A DNA stretch of 64,000 nucleotides, from the NCBI GenBank assembly GCA_019055375.1, contig JAHQIW010003620.1, forward strand, positions 1 through 64,000. Reading direction: 5' to 3'. This stretch comes from Parelaphostrongylus tenuis (taxonomy: Eukaryota; Nematoda; Chromadorea; Rhabditida; Metastrongylidae). The notes beneath the pieces were generated by a model. That model made no database searches. It had not been told where the DNA came from and was given only the letters and a program-made list of their open reading frames with translations. This document shows positions 36,358 to 46,463 of this stretch, in pieces (position 1 is the first letter of the stretch; each line of letters opens with the position of its first letter). The position numbers and the translations under genes were made by a program.

Positions 36358-36462
36358 CTGGAAAGGTAAGTATGACATGAGAATCACTCATACAAGTACT
36401 CTTATCTCTTCAGCAAGAAGAATAGAGTTGACGAAAACATCTAAATTCGTATAGTAAACAAC

Positions 36463-36600
36463 GGGGGGGGGGGGGGGCCTTAGCCGAGTAGTAGTCATAC
36501 TCGTCGCGGAGCGCGTGGGATCGAGCTCTACCCTCAAATACTCACAGACAATCAACAACAGTGCCCTATTAAACGTCACGCCCAGATAATTCTCTTAGAC
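36463..36600 (+). repeat. tRNA-headed SINE with (G)15 tract (X1, first sub-copy)
   Basis: Fifteen Gs, then an A-box-like tagccgagtagtagtcatac and B-box-like gagctctaccctc. The head resembles tRNA-Ser/Leu (ggccgagtgg). This copy has an expanded G run; the second X1 sub-copy has five. Confidence 0.6.
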
Positions 36601-36807
36601 GTATTGGGACCCGCGCAATTACAAATGTGATGACGAGCCAATGAAGTGTCTAAAAAAGTGTCTTACTCATCTTGCTTTCAAGTATACTATTGGCAATGGA
36701 AGAAAACATCACTGCCCAATATTCCGATACAGAACTATCAAACAATGTATACCTTTGAATGCAGAAAGTCGCTCCTAAGAAACAAGTGATTTCATGCCTC
36801 AATGAAG

Positions 36808-36926
36808 TCAGTATTTGTCTGGCACTTGAATCTGTCGTAGACGTTCCTGGTGAGCCGACACGAGGTTGTGTGCAGCCAGCACAATCTTAGCTGACGCCGC
36901 TCCGGCTGCTTTCGCTTCGGTAAACT
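36808..36926 (-). CDS. Conserved C-terminal exon-like frame (X1, second sub-copy)
   Basis: The best-preserved member: after acceptor cctttctag the frame reads FTEAKAAGAASAKIVLAAHN, then LVSAHQERLRQIQVPDKY and TGA. It is Ala-rich and probably helical. Conservation of this frame against 36240-36357, 42792-42910, 52856-52973 and 53432-53550 is the only support; no function can be assigned. Confidence 0.35.
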
Positions 36927-37024
36927 CTAGAAAGGTATATATGCATGACACTTAATAAAGCACTCTTATCTTTTAACAAAAAGCAGAAAATTCGATAGAA
37001 AATCAATGTCTGCATAGTAAATAA

Positions 37025-37263
37025 GGGGGCGTCATGGTCAAGTGACTGTGATACTCGTCACAGAGCGCGTGGAGTCGGGTTCTATCCTCAAGCACTCTAC
37101 GGCAGTTAACATTAATGCCATATGGAACGCCACAACCACGCATTCCTCGAGACTGCTAGAAACTTGCTCATCCAGCGTTCTACAGCGTTCAAGACGGAGA
37201 CTAAAAACGAGTTGCATGCCAGATTTCTGGAATCGCGCGTTGGAAGAAGAAACGCTGTGTTAA
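37025..37263 (+). repeat. tRNA-headed SINE (X1, second sub-copy)
   Basis: Begins gggggcgtcatggtcaagtg, with B-box-like gggttctatcctc, and ends near aataaagt. The open frame 37042-37263 lies entirely within it and is not a gene. Confidence 0.65.
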
Positions 37264-37850
37264 CTGATCAATAAAGTTTGGTGATAGGAATGTTGATACA
37301 CAACTTCTTCTACAAAAAGTTACATTATGCAGGAAAAATGTGATACTCGTTGAGCGAGCAGAACCACTGGACTCTCTTGATTGGAAGTAAGATAGACAAA
37401 CACACAATTCAAGCAACTACACGTTCAACCGTATGTCAGACAGAACAGGTAAACATGTCGATAAGGTCTATTTGAAGTTATCCTATAACCAAGGCTAAGA
37501 ATTTGGATGACAAAAGCTCAACAACATAGCGACAATCTATAGAAAAGAGGCAAACCTTCTCAAAGGGGATGAAGAATTTTGAATCCTGACGTTCATTTTG
37601 ATTGATCTAGAGGACCTTGATAAATACGACAGAGCCTAAACGAACAGACTGTGAAGATAACATCTGGCACATTGTGTAACTTGTCTCAATGTTACTACAT
37701 TTTCTAACCTCGTTGATGATTTCCTTCAAAGACAATGAGAACAGGGAATTGCATGTTATTGGGGTTGAGGGTTGCAATGATGATGTGTCCAACTGCTTGA
37801 TTGGCACCGACGAGTACAGAGCCGGTGTACTCTGGGCACTTTACTCTGAT
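37264..37850. mobile_element. X1-private insertion of about 587 bp
   Basis: Absent from X2 and X3, where ctgattaataaagt runs directly on. In X1 that phrase is present on both sides (ctgatcaataaagt at about 37264, ctgattaataaagt at about 37846), like a 14-bp target duplication. It has no terminal repeats that I can see. It carries the spliced frame described at 37593-37850. Confidence 0.6.
37593..37850 (-). CDS. Possible two-exon gene fragment carried by the X1 insertion
   Basis: Exon one (about 37850 to 37709) reads SVLVGANQAVGHIIIATLNP, then NNMQFPVLIVFEGNHQR. A 45-base intron (gttaga...tgccag, 37664-37708) joins it in phase to exon two (37663-37593), DVIFTVCSFRLCRIYQ, ending in TGA. The short intron length fits nematodes. 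The start of exon one is unclear because the frame is open into the neighbouring unit. I do not recognise the protein. It could be a captured host-gene piece. Confidence 0.3.
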
Positions 37851-38042
37851 TAATAAAGTGTTTGAAGAATTAGCAAACAACAGCTTTTCTTCAGAAGCAC
37901 TTGCAGTTTTGCACGCCGTCCACGGGTCGTTCTGGTTGCTCTGGGAACGATCACACTGCGAAGGTGTCATCCGCGGCAAGCGCAGCGTGCTGCTGACGCA
38001 GTCGAAAAAATCGACGGAGGATACGCCGCGAGACGCACCACC

Positions 38043-38059
38043 CACGTGTCATGACGTCA
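38043..38059. promoter_or_regulatory. Paired E-box and CRE palindromes (X1)
   Basis: CACGTG (38043-38048) and TGACGTCA (38052-38059) lie 3 bases apart, in the most GC-rich part of the unit. The pair is intact in X2 (43451-43467). In X3 (54091-54107) the CRE is TGACGTGA. It resembles a bZIP/bHLH control site, but no start site is known nearby. Confidence 0.4.
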
Positions 38060-38159
38060 CTGCAGCACTCATCCCCATACCGGACTCGCTGCGGTCCTGC
38101 TAATCGTCTCGTGTTGTCCTACTGGTACCTTGTCAAGTGACTTCACGTTTGCTTTCGTT

Positions 38160-38363
38160 CTACTCTCGTCCGTGTCGCTGTGGACTTTGTTTGACTGTCT
38201 TGGGTCTGATTACGCTGCCATGAACCGTTTGTCGAACGTATTTGAGAGAATTTCTCCATGTACAAAATAATTTTGAATTTTGTAATATATGGCGTATTTG
38301 CTGCAAATTATCACGTCCCCCAAGGTTTTCCGTAAAGTGTTCATAGCGCGAAGTCGACGTCAT
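38160..38363 (-). CDS. Conserved ORF overlapping the stop of the 67-residue gene (X1)
   Basis: A 67-codon frame whose ATG overlaps the TGA of the upstream gene (ATGA). It reads RYEHFTENLGGRDNLQQIRH near the start. It is open in X1 and X2 and shortened in X3. It may be only the 3' UTR of the upstream gene, since the copies are too similar to test for selection by eye. The function is unknown. Confidence 0.25.
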   Translation of the reverse strand: MTSTSRYEHFTENLGGRDNLQQIRHILQNSKLFCTWRNSLKYVRQTVHGSVIRPKTVKQSPQRHGRE

Positions 38364-39576
38364 TCCTTCCGCTCCTCCTCCGAATTCAATCTCCTTACGA
38401 TTATCTGTCGAATGGCTTCACTTAGTAGAGATGAAGAACCTGCAGCCACCTGTACGAAAAAATCAGTCTCGTTTTGATCTCATCTAATCAATTTCCTCTG
38501 ATAATACTGATGTGCATGAGTCTAAGGCTGTATTATGCTAATTTTTTAGTTCTATGAGAATTGAGTCGTGAGCGAAAACAGTGAATGAGTGGTGGCGCAA
38601 ATGTACCTTTGTAGTGTAGTGGTAGAACACGCCTCCCCGAATAGGATGGAACGCGGTATTCGATTACAGCGACTATATGAACGACCATAACACTGCGAAA
38701 AATGCAGTAAATATACTAGAAATTTCTAATTTTCTAGGTTATATGCCTTGCAATCATTTTTGAGCAATGCATGTCAGTGGTCTGTCAATGAGGGCTGACT
38801 TATAGAGCCCGATACACGCGTTCATTTCAGTTGCTACAGCGTGATGAAAAAGCCCGTACACAAAGAAAACACACTATTGGAACCCTCGAAGTTTGAGCTA
38901 TTACATGACTACTTGGAATCAAAAAAAGACGCATGTCTTTCTCAAGCGATCGAAAAAGGTGCGGATAACGGAGATGATCTATATTTGCGAAACCCAATCT
39001 CCTTCTAGATGATGGAGCGCAGCAAAAATTTTTATTTAGGAGCAAACATATCGCTGAATTTGCAAGATTTATGCCATCGAATAATTACTGAAAGCTTTGA
39101 GGAAATGCGTCGTACAGCAAGAAATGTTCGGATGAGAAATACAACACTATTTTCGCTATTGTAACGGAGCAAGAAAGTCGCTTTGAAAAAAAAAACATAT
39201 TTTCAAATTTTCTGGGATTCAAGCAATTGAACTACTACTTGAATCTCAGAAAACCACCAAAAATAACCCTTCCAAAACTGGGATCGGATAACGGAAATAA
39301 TGGTGTTTTGGAAAACATGCACGTTCAGAGATATCTAGCTTGGAAATTTAGCCTCAATCCATTGAAAGATTGGCAGATTCTTGAAGAGTCAGATGAGGAG
39401 TAAAAAAAATAACCGATCTGTTCATACTATCCGAACAGAGTGTTAATTTGATTGATACTTACCTCATTGAACACTTCTTTACCGACGTTCGGTAAATTCA
39501 CAGTATTGTTATATCTACTGCCCGACATACAGACGGACACGTTGTGGCTTTCGCTACGATCGGAAGTGGAACTCAT
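38360..39576 (-). CDS. Two-exon gene for a 67-residue protein, X1 copy (intact)
   Basis: Exon 1 (39576-39463, 38 codons) starts with ATG directly after an acceptor (ttattttcag), as expected for a trans-spliced worm mRNA. It ends at a strong donor GAG/gtaagt. Exon 2 (38449-38360, 29 codons plus TGA) follows acceptor ttttttcgtacag in the same phase. Exon 1 is Ser/Asn-rich (SSTSDRSESHNVSV...NLPNVGKEVFNE). Exon 2 reads VAAGSSSLLSEAIRQIIVRR and ends LNSEEERKE, a likely amphipathic helix with an acidic tail. It has no signal peptide or membrane segment. The same model fits X3 exactly and X2 except for a stop. I do not recognise the family; more exons inside the 1-kb intron cannot be excluded. Confidence 0.6.
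38603..38673 (+). pseudogene. tRNA-like block (X1)
   Basis: A-box-like tagtgtagtggtagaac, then cctcc..gaataggatgg and a weak B box tattcgattac. It resembles tRNA-Gly-type heads but the stems do not pair. Copies lie at about 44012-44080 (X2) and 54651-54720 (X3, best preserved, with tcctcgaagaggat in the anticodon-arm place). Confidence 0.45.
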
Positions 39577-40021
39577 CTGAAAATAACACTGCAACGCTTT
39601 ATCTAAAAATAGGAAATCAATAAGACAAGTTAATAACTAAACGAATCAATAGATCAAAACAATAGCCAGTTAAATCATAAAAAGCATATCAAATCACAGT
39701 CATGATATCATAATAATATGAAAAATAATAATAATAAATAAAAAATACAGTGAAATAATCATAAAACCGCGATGAAAAAGCCGGTTCAAAAACAAAGCAC
39801 ACCATTTGAATCTTTGAAATTTGAGATTTTACATAACTGCTAACACTTGATCCCTAGCGGACGGCTATAGAAATCAATGCGAACAGAGCGAATAGCGCGA
39901 TTTTCGATGACTGATTAAAATTTGTTTCTCCTTATTTGGCAAAAATTTTCGGAATAGTTTGTACCACTTCGATAGAACAAGATTTACGCTACGAGCTCAT
40001 ATGCTCTTGGTTTAGTTACAC

Positions 40022-40339
40022 ATGTCTTCTTTGAAGAGAAATTCTCGTTTAGTATGCATTCCTACTGAATTGGCATTCAGTCAATTGAAGTGCATTGCAC
40101 AAAGGTGGCCACAAGAAAAATCTTTAGTTTTGCTTTTCCCTAGTACTATACAAGACCCAAGAGTCGTCACAGAAAATAAAAATTGGAGAACAGCCGATAA
40201 TTTATCAAAAATCATTTCGCATGTTGTATCCGATCTCTGTTCGTTGAAAACTCTCATTTTAACAAAGTTCGTGTCATCTTTCGTTTATTTCCATTTACTC
40301 AGAGCTGCCGCACCTGAGAAAAGGTTGAGCACATATTGA
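40022..40339 (+). other. Conserved open block, both strands open (X1)
   Basis: The plus frame reads AFSQLKCIAQRWPQEKSLVL and continues for 105 codons. The minus frame over the same bases reads TTCEMIFDKLSAVLQF and ends in a stop. Both stay open in X2 (45473-45745 plus, 45484-45735 minus) and X3 (56110-56358 plus, 56121-56312 minus). X2 and X3 have one more T before the plus frame, which breaks the X1 start. Which strand codes, if either, is undecided. Confidence 0.3.
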
Positions 40340-40936
40340 TAATAGCGGGAAGGGACAAATGTGTTTGAATTAAGGACTTTGAACATTGGCATTATGCAAA
40401 CTAATAGTCAGTAATATGTGTCTTCCAAAGAAGTATTCTCGCAACTTCTCCCTATCCACATCCACATAAAAAATATGTTTTTTTTCCTTTTCGAGGTTTC
40501 AGTAATTATTCAACAGCTTGAATATCGAAAACCTAAAAGGCATGCTTTATTTTTGAAATGGTTTTTATAAATACTATGAGGATGAAGTAAAAATTTCGGA
40601 ACTCATATGTTAGGCGGCGATCAATTCTTGAGTCGATCTCATTCGCGGGACAAAAGCTTTCCACAGAAGTGTCAGTAATCATTCGATAGCCGAAACCTCT
40701 AGCTACAACTCACGTCACCGGTTCACCTGTTTTCTATAGCACCCTCTTATAACGTTGAACCATCCAAAATAAAATTTCGTGTTTATTTTACCACGCGTAT
40801 AAATCGTTGGGAGCACGAAAAGTATATCAGCGCATAGCTATTATTCGGCCGGCAGCATTAGATTCTACGTTTTCAACTAAAGTTTCTATTGATGTGGTGA
40901 AAAGCCCCTCAAACGAATAACAATATTTCAAACGCA

Positions 40937-41332
40937 TTATTAATTGAGCCAACATGTCATGTGGTCTGGTATGGGCTCTTGTACAACCCGTTACACGTGT
41001 TTCGCCTTTACAGACTCGTCAGTCATGCAGAACCCGTCATCTTTCGATCTTTTTATAGTCAGTTCTCTCGGTATAATGATAAATTTACCAGCCAAAGAGC
41101 AATCGAGTGCGCAACACTCTGTGTTAGGTGAAAATTTCACTTGACACAAAGTGTGAAACGTACGTTTTCGATAACTCTATGTAAGGAAACAGAACTCTTG
41201 AGAGAACTGACTTCAAAAATATCGAAAGACGAAGGGTTCTGCCCGACTGACGAGTCTGTAAGGACGAAACACGTGTATCGGAGTGTAACAAGAGCCCTCA
41301 CCAGACCATATGACAAGTTGGCTCAAATAATA
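40937..41332. mobile_element. M1b: fold-back MITE between X1 and X2, 396 bp
   Basis: The inverted ends match M1a (ccaacatgtcatgtggtctg; rc of right end ccaacttgtcatatggtctg). It is the longest unbroken M1 copy here. The plus frames 40944-41144 and 41141-41341 are shadows of it. X3 has no MITE at its matching right end (near 56965), so that is an empty site. Confidence 0.85.
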
Positions 41333-42791
41333 CTGAAATGATCTTATACTGTTGGTATTTTGACATTTTTACCGTCTTATGTATGTAGCTTGTGTTGAGT
41401 GATCTAAATATTCCATTGCGAGATAGGATCGGCCGAAAAAAATGAGTGAGCCTCAAAGCGGCCTGTCACTATTCACTATAAAACTCTTTGTAAAAGTTTC
41501 TTCTGTATAATTTCACCAAAATCGAAGTTTCCTAGAAACAAAATTCATGATATAATCTCGAAAATTCATTGTAAAGTGGAGGTCGCTTATTCCAGAAGCA
41601 AAACATAGTTCTGTGTTTAGTTATCGCTCAGAACTTTCAGAAACCAAGCTCATTGCTAAAATCTACAATTCTCAAAAAGCAAGTAATTACTAGCAGATGT
41701 ATAAGCTCATTTTCAAAAAGGAAGAACACGAGCCATTTTTGCATGAATGTGACGATTAACGCAATTCGTGATGAAAAGTGTAAACCTACAAGTGTAGACG
41801 AAAAAGCGGTATTTTCAATAAAAATACGTTTATAGAAGCTCATTCAATGGCAGTCTAATTTTTCATAGCGAGGAAGTCTATTTGACAGCAAACTTTAAGT
41901 ATATAATGCCAAAAAATCTGCTGTGAAAATGAAACAGCGCGCTTCAGGAACAAAACTCTTTTTCAGGAAAATGTAATATGAAAGTCCTTTGACAAATCAA
42001 CCTTAACGCCACGATCGAAATTTTTCAAGCTCTCAGATGAGTGCAAAAGCATAAGTCAAAAAGAAAGAAACAATATAACAAGTGGAAGTGAGTGTCCTCT
42101 CGAAAAGATGTGCTTCTTCCGTTGAAACAAATTGTGATTTCTGGCAGGTGATGTTTTCTCTACCAAAAAATTCCTCACAGAAATCCTCGTCTGTGATATT
42201 CCTTAACGTTGATAATGTGCCCTTGGAACCTCAAATCAGCGATGAAATCTCTATTTCCATAGAAGCATGTCGATATCAACCCACCGCAGCCCGGCGAGTG
42301 CGGCGCACTCTCTGCACCGAAAGCGGTACAAGTGGTTGTCATGGACTTAATTTACAACGTCCGTGCGTATGTTTTTTATCGTTCTCAAGAAAACATGTTA
42401 AGATGTGGTTGTTCTAATGTGCGCATATTTGCGTATTTCTCATGAAATAATTACACGCTCATTAGAACGACAAAGAAAAAATGGGCGTATATTTGTAATA
42501 TAAGAATTACACAGGAATAATTCTTTGGAGTAATATAGAATTGAATGAATTGTTATAGAAGCGATAGGATCCGTAATGTAAAGAAAAAAGAAAAAATGCT
42601 AAGACGGAACAACAAAGTGTCTGATAAAAGTGCCATGCTCATATTGCTTTCGCGTACACTCTTAGCTATGATAGAAAACATTACTGCCCAGTATTCTGAT
42701 CCACAACTAGCAAACAACGTATTTTTTGAGAGCAGAAAGCGTTTCTTAACAGATAAATGATTTCACTGGTAAGAATCATACCTCTATCTGG

Positions 42792-42910
42792 TCAGCATCT
42801 TCGCAACATTTGAACTTGCTGGTGGCGATACTGATGAGGCCACACGAGGTTGTGTGCAGCCAGCACAATCTTAGCTGACGCCGCTCCGGCTGCTTTAGCG
42901 TCGATGAACT
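42792..42910 (-). CDS. Conserved C-terminal exon-like frame (X2, chimeric)
   Basis: Reads FIDAKAAGAASAKIVLAAHN, then LVWPHQYRHQQVQMLRRC and TGA after acceptor cctttccag. Its first half matches the second sub-copy type and its second half the first sub-copy type, so it is a recombinant. The 225-codon minus frame 42776-43453 reads through this acceptor and the SINE and is not a real protein. Confidence 0.3.
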
Positions 42911-43013
42911 CTGGAAAGGTAAGTATGACATGTGATTCACTTGATCAGGCACTCTTATCTTTTCAACAAGTAGCAGATAATTAGATAGAAGTTCTAAGTC
43001 TGCATAGTAAACA

Positions 43014-43262
43014 AGGGGGCGTCTTGGCCGAGTGGTTGTGATACTCGTCGCTGAGCGCGTGGAGTCGGGTTTCACCCTCCAACACTCTACGGCAGTTAAC
43101 ATTAATGTCCTATGAAACGCCACAACCACGCATTCCTCGAGACTGCTAGAAACTTGCTCAACCAGTGTTCTACAGTGTTCAAGAAGGAGACTAAAAACGA
43201 GTTGCATGCTAGATTTCTGGAATCGCGCATTGGCAGAAGAAACGCTGTGATGACTGATTAAT
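43014..43262 (+). repeat. tRNA-headed SINE (X2)
   Basis: Best A box of the family (tggccgagtgg), B-box-like gggtttcaccctcc, and an AT-rich end at aataaagtg. The head resembles tRNA-Ser/Leu. It lacks the matching 3' acceptor half. Confidence 0.7.
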
Positions 43263-43567
43263 AAAGTGTTTAAAGAATTAGCAAACAACACCTTCTCTTC
43301 AGAAGCACTTGCCGTTGTGCACGCCGTGCACTGGTCGTCTGGTTGCTCTGGGGAACGATCACACTGCGAGGGTGTCATCCGCGGCAAGCGCAGCGTGCTG
43401 CTGACGCAGTCGAAAAAATCGATGGAGGATACGCCGCGAGACGCACCACCCACGTGTCATGACGTCACTGCAGCACTCATCACCATTCCGTACTCGCTGC
43501 GGTCCTGCTAATCGTCTCGTGTTGTCCTACTGGTACCTTGTCAAGTGACTTCACGTTTGCTTTCGTT

Positions 43568-43771
43568 CTACTCTCGTCCGTATCGCTGTGGACTTTGTTT
43601 GACTGTCTTGGATCTGATTACGCTGCCATGAACCGCTTGTCGAACGTATTCGAGAGAATTCCTCCATGTACAAAATATTTTTGAATTTCGTAATATATGG
43701 CGTATCTGCTGCAAATCACACGTCCCTCCAAGGTTTTCCGTAAAGTGTTCATAGCGCGAAGTCAACGTCAT
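43568..43771 (-). CDS. Conserved ORF overlapping the gene stop (X2)
   Basis: Counterpart of 38160-38363, 67 codons, with several amino-acid changes (for example G-T-C-D for G-R-D-N). It has the same ATGA overlap. Low support as a gene. Confidence 0.22.
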   Translation of the reverse strand: MTLTSRYEHFTENLGGTCDLQQIRHILRNSKIFCTWRNSLEYVRQAVHGSVIRSKTVKQSPQRYGRE

Positions 43772-44978
43772 TCCTTCCGCTCCTCCTCCGAATTTAATCT
43801 CCTTACGATTATCTATCGAATGGCTTCACTTAGTAGAGATGAAGAACCTGCAGCCACCTGTACGAAAAAATCAGTCTCGTTTTGATCTCATCTAATCAAT
43901 TTCCTCTGATAATACTGATGTGCATGAGTCTAAGGCTGTATTATGCTAATTTTTTAGTTCTATGAGAATTGAGTGGTGAGCGAAAACAGTGAATGAGTGG
44001 TGGCGCAAATGTACCTCTGTAGTGTAGTGGTAGAACACGCCTCCCCGAATAGGATGGAAAGCGGTATCGATTACAGCGACTATATGAACGACCATAACAC
44101 TGCGAAAAATGCAGTAAATATACTAGAAATTTCTAATTTTCTAGGTTATATGCCTTGCAATCATTTTTGAGCAATGCATGTCAGTGGTCTGTCAATGAGG
44201 GCTGACTTATAGAGCCCGATACACGCGTTCATTTCAGCTGCTACAGCGTGATGAAAAAGCCCGTACACAAAGAAAACACACTATTGGAACCCTCAAAGTT
44301 TGAGCTATTACATGACTACTAGGAATCAAAAAAAGACGCGTCTTTCTCAAGCGATCGAAAAAGGTGCGGATAACGGAGATGATCTATATTTGCGAAACCC
44401 AATCTCCTTCTAGATGATGAAGCGCAGCAAATATTCTTATTTAGGAGCAAACATATCGCTGAATTTGCAAGATTTATGCCATCGAATAATTACTGAAAGC
44501 TTTGAGGAAATGCCTCGTACAGCAAGAAATGTTCGGATGAGAAATACAACACTATTTTCGCTATTGTAACGGAGCAAGAAAGTCGCTTTGAAAAAAAAAC
44601 ATATTTTCAAATTTTCTGGGATTCAAGCAATTGAACTACTACTTGAATCTCAAAAACCACCAAAAATAACTCTTCCAAAACTGGGATCGGATAACGGAAA
44701 TAATGGTGTTTTGTAAACATGCACGTTCAGAGATATCTAGCTTGGAAGTTTAGCCTCAATCCCATGAAAGATTGGCAGATTCTTGAAGAGTCAGATGAGG
44801 AGTAAAAAAAATAACCGATCTGTTCATACTATCCGAACAGAGTGTTAATTTGATTGATACTTACCTCATTGAACACTTCTTTACCGACGTTCGGTAAATT
44901 CACAGTATTGTTATATCTACTGCCCGACATACAGACGGACACGTTGTGGCTTTCGCTACGATCGGAAGTGGAACTCAT
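43768..44978 (-). pseudogene. Two-exon 67-residue gene, X2 copy (stop in exon 2)
   Basis: Exon 1 (44978-44865) is intact and identical in length to X1, with the same acceptor and donor. In exon 2 (43857-43768) a single change turns the CAG after Ile-Arg into TAG at 43815-43813. This leaves a 52-residue product that lacks the helix end and acidic tail. Splice sites are kept. It is a recent loss, or a shorter isoform. Confidence 0.55.
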
Positions 44979-46334
44979 CTGAAAATAACATTGCAACGCT
45001 TCATCTGAAAATAGCAAATCAATAAAACAAGTTAATAACCAAACGAATCAATAGATCAAAGTAATAGCCAGTTAAATCATAAAAAGCATATCAAATCACA
45101 ATCATGATCATAAAAATATCAAAGATAACAATGATAAAGTAAAAATAATCACGCTAAAGTAATCATAAAACCATGATGAAAAAGGCTGTTGAAAAACAAA
45201 GCAAACCACTGGAATCTTTGAAATTTGAGATTTTACATAGCTGCTAACACTTAACCCCTAGCGGGCGGCTATAGAAATCAATGCGAACAGAGCGAATAGG
45301 GCGATTTTCGATGTCTGATTGAAATTTTTTTTCCTTATTTGGCAAAAATTTTCGGAATGTTTGTACCACTCCGGGAGAACAGGATTTATTCTAAGAGCTC
45401 ATATGCTTGTGGTATAGTTACACATGTCTTCTTTGAGGAAAAATTCTTGTTTAGTATGCATTCCTACTGAATTTGGCATTCAGTCAATTGAAGTTCATTG
45501 CACAAAGGTGGTCGCAAGAAAAATCTTTAGTTTTGCTTTTCCCTAGTATTATACGAGGCCCAAGAGTCCTCACAGTAAATGAAAATTGGAGAACAGCTGA
45601 CAATTTCTCGAAAATCATTTCGCATGTCGTATCCGATCCCTGTTCACTGAAAACTCTCAGTATAATAAAGTTCATGTCAATCTTTCGTTTATTTCCATTT
45701 TTCAGATTTGCCGCACCTGAGAAAAAGTTGAGCACTTATGGATAGTACCGGGAAGGGACAAATTTGTTTGAATAAAGGACTTCGAACCTTGGCATAATGC
45801 AAACTAATGGTCAGAAATATGTGTCTTCAAAGAAGTATTCTCGCTACTTCTCCCTGTCCACACCCATATTAAAAAATATGTTTTTTTTTCCTTTTCGAGG
45901 TTTCAGTAATTATTCAACAGCTTGAATATCGAAAACCTCAAAGGCATGCTTTATTTTTGAAATGGTTTTTATAATACTATGAGGATGAAGTAAAAATTTC
46001 GGAACTCATATGTTAGGCGGCGATCAATACTTGAGTCGATCTCATTCGCTGGACAAAAGCTTTCCACAGAAGTGTCAGTAATCATTCGATAGCCGAATCC
46101 TCTAGCTACAACTCCACGTCACCTGTTTTTCATAGCACCCTCTTATAACCGTTAAAACATGCAAAATAAAATTTCGTGTTCATTTTTACCACGCGTATAA
46201 TATGCTGAGAGCACGAAAAGTATATCAGCGTGTAGATAATATTCGGCAGGCAGCATCAGATTCTACGTTTTCAACTACAGTTTCTATTGATGTGGTGAAA
46301 AACCCCATAAATGAATAACAATATTTGAAACGCA

Positions 46335-46463
46335 TTATTATTTGAGCCAACGTGTCATGTGGTCTGGTAAGTGTTCTTGTACAGCCCGATACACGTGTTT
46401 CGTCTTTACAGACTCGTCAGCCGGGCAGAACCCAACGTCTTTCGATCTTTTTCTAGTCAGCTG
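46335..46463. mobile_element. M1c, left part of a split MITE
   Basis: Left end of an M1 element, in the same place relative to X2 as M1b is to X1. It ends after ctttcgatctttttctagtcag (46439-46460). The right part resumes at 51102 with the same 22 bases, two different. Together the parts make about 400 bp, like M1b. Confidence 0.85.

Larger units (their letters stand above)
35031..40936. repeat. X1: first full copy of the X tandem unit
   Basis: Direct repeat of X2 and X3 at high identity over several kilobases. It carries, in order along the plus strand: a conserved block near 35600-35800, two copies of a 570-bp sub-repeat each with a C-terminal exon-like frame and a tRNA-headed SINE, a private insertion (37264-37850), an E-box/CRE block, the 67-residue gene (minus), a tRNA-like block, and a conserved open block near 40020-40340. 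It ends at M1b. Confidence 0.88.
41333..46334. repeat. X2: second copy of the X tandem unit
   Basis: Same order as X1 but with one sub-repeat instead of two and without the X1 insertion. It starts gaaatgatcttatactgttgg, which matches X3 at 51394 but not X1, whose left end is truncated. It runs up to M1c. Confidence 0.88.

Noticed and set aside
42776..43453. 225-codon minus-strand open frame, the longest in the window
   Set aside because: It runs through a good splice acceptor, a tRNA-headed SINE and the E-box/CRE block. Only the exon-like end (42792-42910) has support, and in a different frame.
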